DNA from: Cryptosporangium minutisporangium
GTDB lineage: Bacteria; Actinomycetota; Actinomycetes; Mycobacteriales; Cryptosporangiaceae
Reading direction: 5' to 3'
Assembly: GCF_039536245.1 (NCBI RefSeq)
Contig: NZ_BAAAYN010000011.1
Coordinates: 117,609-181,608, forward strand
Length of the DNA: 64,000 nt
The position numbers and the translations under genes are program-made. Of this stretch, positions 58,499 through 64,000 are shown piece after piece (the stretch's first letter is position 1; each line of letters begins with the position of its first letter). The notes beneath the pieces are model-generated. The model searched no databases. It saw only the letters and a program-made list of their open reading frames with translations, and was not told the origin of the DNA.

Positions 58499-60145
58499 AT
58501 GGACGCGGACGTCATCGTGGTCGGCGGCGGACTGGCCGGGCTGGTCGCCACCGCGGAGCTGGCCGACGCCGGCCGAAAGGTCATCCTCGTGGACCAGGAG
58601 GCGGAGGCGTCGCTCGGCGGCCAGGCCTTCTGGTCGTTCGGCGGCTTGTTCCTCGTCAACTCGCCCGAGCAGCGCCGGATGGGCATCCGCGACTCGCACG
58701 AGCTGGCGTGGCAGGACTGGCTCGGCACCGCGGGATTCGACCGGGACGACGACGAGGACCTGTGGGCCCGCCGCTGGGCCGAGGCCTATGTCGACTTCGC
58801 CGCCGCTGAGAAGCGGGCCTGGCTGCGGCAGCAGGGCGTCGGTCTCTTCCCGCTGGTGAACTGGGCCGAGCGGGGCGGTTACGACGCGACCGGCCACGGC
58901 AACTCGGTGCCGCGCTTCCACCTGACCTGGGGCACCGGGCCGGGCATCGTCGCGCCGTTCGCCCGGCGGGTCCGCGCCGCCGGCCGAGTCGCCGTGAAGT
59001 TCCGCCACCGGGTCGACCTGCTGCTCACCGACGACGGGGCGGTCACCGGGGTCGCCGGCAGCATCCTCGCCCCGAGCGACGTGCGCCGTGGCCAACCCAG
59101 CAGCCGGGACGTCGTCGGCGACTTCGCGCTCCGCGCCCCGATCGTGATCGTCACCGCCGGCGGCATCGGCGGCAACCACGACCTGGTCCGGCAGAACTGG
59201 CCGGAGCGGCTCGGCACGCCGCCGAAAAGCATGCTGACCGGCGTCCCCGCGCACGTGGACGGCCGGATGATCGGGATCACCGAGGATGCGGGCGGGCGCG
59301 TCGTCAACCGCGACCGGATGTGGCACTACACCGAGGGCATCACGAACTGGGACCCGATCTGGCCGGGGCACGGCATCCGGATCCTGCCCGGCCCGTCGTC
59401 GCTGTGGCTGGACGCCACCGGCAAGCGGCTGCCGGTGCCGCTCTTCCCCGGCTTCGACACGCTCGGCACCCTCACGCACATCGCCCAGACCGGGTACGAC
59501 CACTCCTGGTTCGTGCTCACCCAGAAGATCATCGAGAAGGAGTTCGCACTCTCGGGCTCCGAGCAGAACCCGGACCTCACCGGCAAGGACATCCGCCTCC
59601 TGCTGCAGCGGGTCCGGCCGGGGGCGCCCGGCCCGGTGGAGGCGTTCAAGCGGCACGGCGTGGACTTCGTGGTCGCTGACCGGCTCCCGGAGCTGGTGGC
59701 CGGCATGAACAAGCTGACCGACACCCCGCTGCTGGACGCGACCGACGTCGAGCGGATCGTGATGGCCCGCGACCGTGAGATGGCCAACCCGTACACCAAG
59801 GATCTGCAGATCACCGCGTTGCGGGGCGCCCGCGCCTACCGCGGCGACCGGCTGATCCGGGTCGCGTCACCGCACCGCATGCTCGACCCGGGCGCAGGCC
59901 CGCTGATCGCCGTCAAGCTGCACGTCCTCACCAGGAAGACGCTCGGTGGCCTGCAGACCGACCTGTCCTCGCGGGTGCTGGGCGCGGACGGCGCTCCGGT
60001 GCCCGGGCTGTACGCGGCGGGCGAGATCGCCGGCTTCGGCGGTGGCGGCATGCACGGGTACCGCTCGCTGGAGGGCACGTTCCTCGGCGGCTGCCTCTTC
60101 TCCGGCCGGACCGCCGGGCGCGCCGCCGCGGAGGCCGTCGGCTGA
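58499..60145 (+). CDS. FAD-binding dehydrogenase (Rv0785-like, KstD/fumarate reductase fold)
   Basis: The 548-residue flavoprotein has VIVVGGGLAGLVATAELADAG, then GGQAFWSFGGLFLVN and the C-terminal GLYAAGEIAGFGGGGMHGYR and GTFLGGCLFSGRTAG. It belongs to the fumarate reductase/KstD superfamily but lacks the KstD GxTYAGPG motif, so ketosteroid dehydrogenation is not indicated. It resembles the conserved actinobacterial Rv0785 group of unknown substrate. AGGGAG lies 7 bp upstream of ATG 58499. Confidence 0.82.
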   Translation: MDADVIVVGGGLAGLVATAELADAGRKVILVDQEAEASLGGQAFWSFGGLFLVNSPEQRRMGIRDSHELAWQDWLGTAGFDRDDDEDLWARRWAEAYVDFAAAEKRAWLRQQGVGLFPLVNWAERGGYDATGHGNSVPRFHLTWGTGPGIVAPFARRVRAAGRVAVKFRHRVDLLLTDDGAVTGVAGSILAPSDVRRGQPSSRDVVGDFALRAPIVIVTAGGIGGNHDLVRQNWPERLGTPPKSMLTGVPAHVDGRMIGITEDAGGRVVNRDRMWHYTEGITNWDPIWPGHGIRILPGPSSLWLDATGKRLPVPLFPGFDTLGTLTHIAQTGYDHSWFVLTQKIIEKEFALSGSEQNPDLTGKDIRLLLQRVRPGAPGPVEAFKRHGVDFVVADRLPELVAGMNKLTDTPLLDATDVERIVMARDREMANPYTKDLQITALRGARAYRGDRLIRVASPHRMLDPGAGPLIAVKLHVLTRKTLGGLQTDLSSRVLGADGAPVPGLYAAGEIAGFGGGGMHGYRSLEGTFLGGCLFSGRTAGRAAAEAVG

Positions 60146-60187
60146 CCCGGGTCGGCGCGACGCGCGCCGGACGGGAAGAATCGACGT

Positions 60188-61435
60188 GTGACGACAGTTG
60201 ACGCGGAGGCCGTCGAGGCCGCTTCGGTCCGGTTGGGCTCGGTCGTGTCGCGGACGCCGCTGGAGCGCAATGCCCGGCTCTCCGCGCGGGTCGGCGCTTC
60301 GGTCTGGCTCAAGCGCGAGGATCTCCAGGTCGTGCGCTCCTACAAGGTGCGCGGGGCCTACAACCTCATCGCGCAACTCGACGAGGAGAGCCGGGCGCGC
60401 GGCGTGGTCTGCGCCAGCGCCGGCAACCACGGACAGGGCCTGGCGTACGCCTGCGCCGCGCTCGGCGTCCGCGGAAAGGTGTTCGTCCCCCGGCCGACCC
60501 CGCGGCAGAAGCGGGACCGGATCGCCGCCCTCGGCGGGGACGCGATCGAGCTGGTGATCGCCGGCGACAGTTACGACGACGCGGCCGCGGCAGCCGCGCA
60601 GGACGCCGCCCGCACCGGCGCCACGCTGGCGCCCGCGTTCGACGACCCGCGGACGATCGCCGGGCAGGGCACCGTACTCAAGGAGGCGTTCGAGCAGATC
60701 GACGACGTTCCGGACGTGGTGGTGATCCCGGTCGGCGGCGGCGGGCTGCTGGCCGGGTCGCTGGCGTGGCTCCGGGAGCGCTACCCGTCGGTGCGGGTGG
60801 TCGGGGTCGAGCCGGCCGGGGCGGCCGGAATGGCGGCGGCGCTGGCGGCGGGCGGGCCGGTGCCGCTGACCGACCTGGACGGGTTCGTCGACGGTGCGGC
60901 GGTCCGGCGGGTCGGCGACGTCACGTACCCGCTGGTCGCCGGGCTCGGAGCCGAGCTGATGACGGTGCCGGAGGGACAGGTGTGCGTCGAGATGCTGGCG
61001 CTCTACCAGTCCGACGGGATCATCGCCGAGCCCGCCGGTGCCCTGGCACCGAGCGTGCTGGGGACCGTGCTCGACGTCGAGCCGGAGTCCACCGTGCTCT
61101 GCGTTCTCTCCGGTGGCAACAACGACGTGAGCCGGTACGCGGAAGTCGTCGAGCGGGCGCTGGTGCACGAAGGGCGCAAGCACTACTTCCTGGTCGAGTT
61201 CCCGCAGGAGCCGGGCGCCCTGCGGCGGTTCCTCGACGAGGTGCTCGGCCCGGACGACGACATCACGTTGTTCGAGTACGTCAAGCGCAACAACCGGGAG
61301 ACCGGGCCGGCGTTGGTCGGCATCGAGCTCGGCCGGCCGGAGGACCTGGAGCCGCTGCTCAAGCGGATGGACGAGGCACCGCCCCGGATCGAGCGCGTGG
61401 CGAGCGACAGCCCGCTGTTCCGGTTCCTCCTCTAG
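60188..61435 (+). CDS. ilvA: Threonine dehydratase (threonine ammonia-lyase)
   Basis: The 415-residue PLP enzyme converts threonine to 2-oxobutanoate for isoleucine synthesis. The PLP Lys53 is in VVRSYKVRGAYNL, the phosphate loop is PVGGGGLLAGSLAWL and CASAGNHGQG is typical. The C-terminal regulatory part (YFLVEFPQEPGALRRFLDEV) is an ACT-like domain, so isoleucine feedback is likely. The start is GTG 60188, 42 bp after the previous stop. Confidence 0.88.
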   Translation: MTTVDAEAVEAASVRLGSVVSRTPLERNARLSARVGASVWLKREDLQVVRSYKVRGAYNLIAQLDEESRARGVVCASAGNHGQGLAYACAALGVRGKVFVPRPTPRQKRDRIAALGGDAIELVIAGDSYDDAAAAAAQDAARTGATLAPAFDDPRTIAGQGTVLKEAFEQIDDVPDVVVIPVGGGGLLAGSLAWLRERYPSVRVVGVEPAGAAGMAAALAAGGPVPLTDLDGFVDGAAVRRVGDVTYPLVAGLGAELMTVPEGQVCVEMLALYQSDGIIAEPAGALAPSVLGTVLDVEPESTVLCVLSGGNNDVSRYAEVVERALVHEGRKHYFLVEFPQEPGALRRFLDEVLGPDDDITLFEYVKRNNRETGPALVGIELGRPEDLEPLLKRMDEAPPRIERVASDSPLFRFLL

Positions 61436-61507
61436 GCCCCAGCCAAGGCCCGATCACGCCGATCGTCGGTCCCACGCGCACACGCCAGCGCCCCGTAGGG
61501 TGGGCCG

Positions 61508-62245
61508 GTGAAACCGTTCCTGCTGCTGGCCACCCGCGCCGAGGACGCTGCTGCCGACGAGGAGTACGCGGCGTTCCTGCGCTTCTCCGGACTGGACGAG
61601 CGCAGCCTGCACCGGCACCGCCTCGAGCGGACACCGCTCGGCGACGTCGCCCTCGACGACTGGTCGGGCATCCTGCTCGGCGGTGGCCCGTTCAACGTCT
61701 CCGACCCGGAGGACACGAAGACGCCGGTGCAGCAGCGAGTCGAGGCGGAACTCGGCGCGCTGATCGCCCGCATCGTCGAGGCCGACTTCCCGTTCCTCGG
61801 CGCGTGCTACGGCATCGGGACGCTCGGCGGCCAGCAGGGCGCGGTGGTGGACCGCACGTACAGCGAGCCGGTGGGGGCCGTCGAGATCACGGTCGTCGAG
61901 CCGGACCCGCTGTTCCGCGACGTCCCGCCGGTGTTCGAGGCGTTCGTCGGGCACAAGGAGGCGATCAGCGTGCTCCCTCCGCACGCGGTGCTGCTGGCCA
62001 GCTCCCCCAGCTGCCCGGTGCAGGCGTTCCGGATCGGACGGCACGTCTACGCCACCCAGTTCCACCCCGAGCTGGACGCCGACGGCCTCTGCACCCGCGT
62101 CGACGTGTACAAGTACGCCGGCTACTTCAAGCCGGAAGAGGCCGACGAGATCAAGGCCCTGGCCTACCGCAGCGACGTCCGGTACCCGCCGGCCGTGCTG
62201 CGCGCGTTCGTCGAGCAGCACGCCCGCACGGCGGCTATCCCATGA
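61508..62245 (+). CDS. Class I glutamine amidotransferase-like protein (GMP synthase-type)
   Basis: The 245-residue protein has the GATase triad: Cys100 in LGACYGIGTLGG, His186 and Glu188 in TQFHPELD. The oxyanion region ILLGGGPFNVSD is present. It is a stand-alone GATase of the kind acting on small amines or as a GMP synthase-like glutaminase; the partner is unknown. The start is GTG 61508. It ends 1 bp before the convergent PPOX gene. Confidence 0.82.
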   Translation: MKPFLLLATRAEDAAADEEYAAFLRFSGLDERSLHRHRLERTPLGDVALDDWSGILLGGGPFNVSDPEDTKTPVQQRVEAELGALIARIVEADFPFLGACYGIGTLGGQQGAVVDRTYSEPVGAVEITVVEPDPLFRDVPPVFEAFVGHKEAISVLPPHAVLLASSPSCPVQAFRIGRHVYATQFHPELDADGLCTRVDVYKYAGYFKPEEADEIKALAYRSDVRYPPAVLRAFVEQHARTAAIP

Positions 62246-62653
62246 TTAGGCGCTGCCCCTCAAAGCGGCATAGTGCACGACGGTCGGCGTGATCCGGATC
62301 GTCAGGCGGATCTGGTCGGCGGACTCGTTCGGCGGGTCGATGCCCAGGTACTTCTGCGAGAGCGCCGCCGGTAGCTCCTTCGCCGGATCCGGCAGCAGCT
62401 CGGCGACGCCGCGCACCTCGGCGGCGGTGTACGGGTTGTCGGCGTCGTGGATCGCGACGCTGACCCGGGGGTCGCGGGCGACGTTCCGCGCCTTCTTGCG
62501 GTCGCTGATCACCGAGATCAGCAGCGCGTCGCCGTCCCGGAGTACCCACACGACGCTCGTCTGGGGCGACCCGTCGGGGTTGACCGTCGCCAGCGTTGCG
62601 AAGTTCTTCGCGTCGAAAAGTGCCCGGACGTCCGAGCTGAGCGTCGTTGTCAT
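62246..62653 (-). CDS. PPOX-class F420/FMN-dependent oxidoreductase family protein
   Basis: The 135-residue split-barrel protein has FATLATVNPDGSPQTSVVWV, then LLISVISDRKKARNVARDPR and VSVAIHDADNPY, as in actinobacterial F420-dependent PPOX proteins. The substrate is unknown. ATG 62653. It is convergent with the GATase gene, with adjoining stops. Confidence 0.8.
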   Translation of the reverse strand: MTTTLSSDVRALFDAKNFATLATVNPDGSPQTSVVWVLRDGDALLISVISDRKKARNVARDPRVSVAIHDADNPYTAAEVRGVAELLPDPAKELPAALSQKYLGIDPPNESADQIRLTIRITPTVVHYAALRGSA

Positions 62654-62722
62654 GGCCGGAACTCTATCCCTGGATAGATCCTAAGCGGAAGGTTTTGTTG
62701 CAGACTATTTCTGTTGGGCTTG

Positions 62723-63799
62723 TTATTGTGCCGCGCTCGGGATCCAGCGCGGGACGCGGAGCGCTACCGCGAGCACGGGGACGACGGCGAGCGCGACCAG
62801 CGCCGACAGCGGCACCACCCCGGACGCCACCCCGAAGACCCCGAAGACGAGCATCGCGACGACCTCCTCCCCCACCGAAGACACCGAGGTCACGGTGGCG
62901 CGCGGCCCGGTCAGTGTCTCCTGCAGCCGGGCCCCGGCGACGACGATCGCGCACTCGAGCAGCGCGAAGCCGACCGCGATCCCGACGAACCCGGCCGGGT
63001 GCGGCACGAGCGCGCCGGCCGCGAACACGACGCCACCCAGCGCCACCACTCCGGCGAGCCGCCGCGGCGACAGACCACCGAGACGGCCGCCCACCTCGGC
63101 TCCGACCGCGTACCCCACGGCCGGGGCGAGCAGCAGCAACGGCAGCACGACCGGCGGTACGGCGAAGTCGACCGCGAGCAGCCCGAAGTACTCCTCCACC
63201 GCGGTGACGCCGCTGAGCACGACGACCACGAGCACGATCCGCCCGACGGCCCGGTCCCGCAGCGCCTCCCGGACGCCGGCCCGCAGCGTCGCGAGGTAAC
63301 CCTCGTCGGCTTCGCCCTCGGCGTCGGCGTCCTCGGCGTCCGAAGCAGGTGGCAGTGGCAGGCGGGACGCGATCGCCGCAGCGACCAGGCAGACGGCGAC
63401 GGAGGCCCACCCCGTCAGCGCGTAGCCGCCGAGGGCGATCAGCGGTGCGGCGAGCACGGTGCCGACGAGGGCGCCGCCCGCGGCGAGCGCCTCCGCGCGG
63501 CCGACGACCCGGACGTACCGGTCGGCGACGCCGTGGGCGGCGAGCTCGTCGTAGACGAACGCCTGCCAGGTACCGGACCACGTCGCGCCCGCCGCGCCCC
63601 AGAGGACGAAGCCGAGCGCGAACCCGGCGAACGTCGGCCACACCACCCAGGACGCGAACCCGACGGCACGCAGCACCTGGGAGGCGACCAGCAGGTGCCG
63701 ACGGGGCACGCGGTCGGCGAGCGCACCGGAGGGCACCTCCAGCACGAACGCGGTCAGCGACCAGAGGCCGAACAGCACGCTGATCTGCCCGCCGGTCAT
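62723..63799 (-). CDS. MFS transporter, N-terminal start unclear
   Basis: From ATG 63799 the protein has 358 residues with about 11 hydrophobic segments and the loop PSGALADRVPRRHLLVAS. Upstream of this ATG the frame still reads like the start of a MFS protein (RRIQALAFLDELIPLYPVYA) until a TGA at about 63899, but no ATG, GTG or TTG occurs there. The true start may be a rare codon or lie beyond a frameshift, or the gene may be N-terminally damaged. The substrate is unknown. The C-terminus is complete. Confidence 0.65.
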   Translation of the reverse strand: MTGGQISVLFGLWSLTAFVLEVPSGALADRVPRRHLLVASQVLRAVGFASWVVWPTFAGFALGFVLWGAAGATWSGTWQAFVYDELAAHGVADRYVRVVGRAEALAAGGALVGTVLAAPLIALGGYALTGWASVAVCLVAAAIASRLPLPPASDAEDADAEGEADEGYLATLRAGVREALRDRAVGRIVLVVVVLSGVTAVEEYFGLLAVDFAVPPVVLPLLLLAPAVGYAVGAEVGGRLGGLSPRRLAGVVALGGVVFAAGALVPHPAGFVGIAVGFALLECAIVVAGARLQETLTGPRATVTSVSSVGEEVVAMLVFGVFGVASGVVPLSALVALAVVPVLAVALRVPRWIPSAAQ

Positions 63800-63957
63800 C
63801 CCGGCGTCCGCGAACAGCAGCGCGTAGACCGGGTAGAGGGGGATCAGCTCGTCGAGGAACGCGAGCGCCTGGATGCGCCGCGCGAACGTGTCAGTGGATC
63901 AATGTCGTCGCATGCCGCGATCGTCGCATGCGGCGCCAGCTCTTTTCCGCCGAGCGG

Positions 63958-63995
63958 TGTGCGTTCCGGCGACCTATGCCCTGCCGGAACGCACA
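63958..63995. repeat. Perfect 13-bp inverted repeat at the window end
   Basis: TGTGCGTTCCGGC (63958-63970) and its exact complement (63983-63995) flank a 12-nt loop. It could be a terminator for a gene beyond the right edge or a regulatory hairpin; no T-tract is visible. Confidence 0.5.
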
Positions 63996-64000
63996 ACGCT

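Noticed and set aside
58499..60145. Second KstD
   Set aside because: It lacks the TYAGPG catalytic motif and fits the Rv0785-like flavoprotein group.

Overview
The window is high-GC actinobacterial DNA: G/C-ended codons, many GTG starts, and dense ATGA or GTGA gene overlaps. A cholesterol-type steroid catabolism cluster, F420-type Ddn-like and DUF574 proteins, and a SAM-IV riboswitch suggest a filamentous or spore-forming actinobacterium, possibly near Cryptosporangium, Micromonosporaceae or Frankineae. The genus is a guess from gene content. I see no rRNA, tRNA, CRISPR array or insertion sequence, and no gene-free stretch longer than 300 bp.

1-25.5 kb is a steroid regulon. It holds ltp4-ltp3, cyp125 divergent from fadA5, hsaADCB divergent from kshA-(small Cys protein)-kshB-ddn-like, hsaEGF divergent from kstD, and the side-chain operon chsE1-chsE2-chsH2-chsH1-ltp2 divergent from kstR. 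Each divergent promoter region carries KstR-type palindromes (TnnAACnnGTTnnA). Together the genes cover C26 oxidation (CYP125), side-chain beta-oxidation (FadA5, ChsE1E2, ChsH1H2, Ltp2), ring opening (KstD, KshAB), aromatic A-ring cleavage (HsaA-D) and the lower meta-cleavage steps (HsaE, F, G). Interspersed are an ABC exporter pair, a PPOX-fold protein and two methyltransferases. Uptake genes (mce4) and CoA ligases are not in the window.

25.5-35.4 kb is mixed: a metallophosphoesterase, an MFS protein, a SnoaL-like protein, a GntR regulator, a sterol-desaturase-family hydroxylase, a P450-tetR operon with tandem palindromic operators, a GXWXG protein, a SAM-IV riboswitch before a class V aminotransferase, and YciI and DUF309 proteins.

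35.4-44.3 kb is a signalling block. A hybrid PAS histidine kinase is divergent from an AONS/CqsA-like PLP enzyme fused to a GNAT domain. A hybrid kinase follows that has lost both phosphotransfer histidines, then a membrane-anchored protein and an orphan chemoreceptor. It could be an alpha-hydroxyketone-type (Cqs/Lqs-like) communication system.

44.2-52.2 kb is an accessory block on the minus strand: an XRE-TPR regulator, a TIR protein, a P-loop/HEAT protein, an unknown protein, a vWA-OmpA lipoprotein and a four-helix membrane protein. It looks like a conflict or defence-type operon that I cannot match to a named system.

52.2-64 kb is mostly metabolic: fused isobutyryl-CoA mutase IcmF, a BtuF-like protein, MarR, three TTCGGGAAA-hairpin repeats, a ketopantoate reductase-like enzyme, an FAD dehydrogenase, threonine dehydratase, a glutamine amidotransferase, a PPOX protein and an MFS transporter whose start is unclear.
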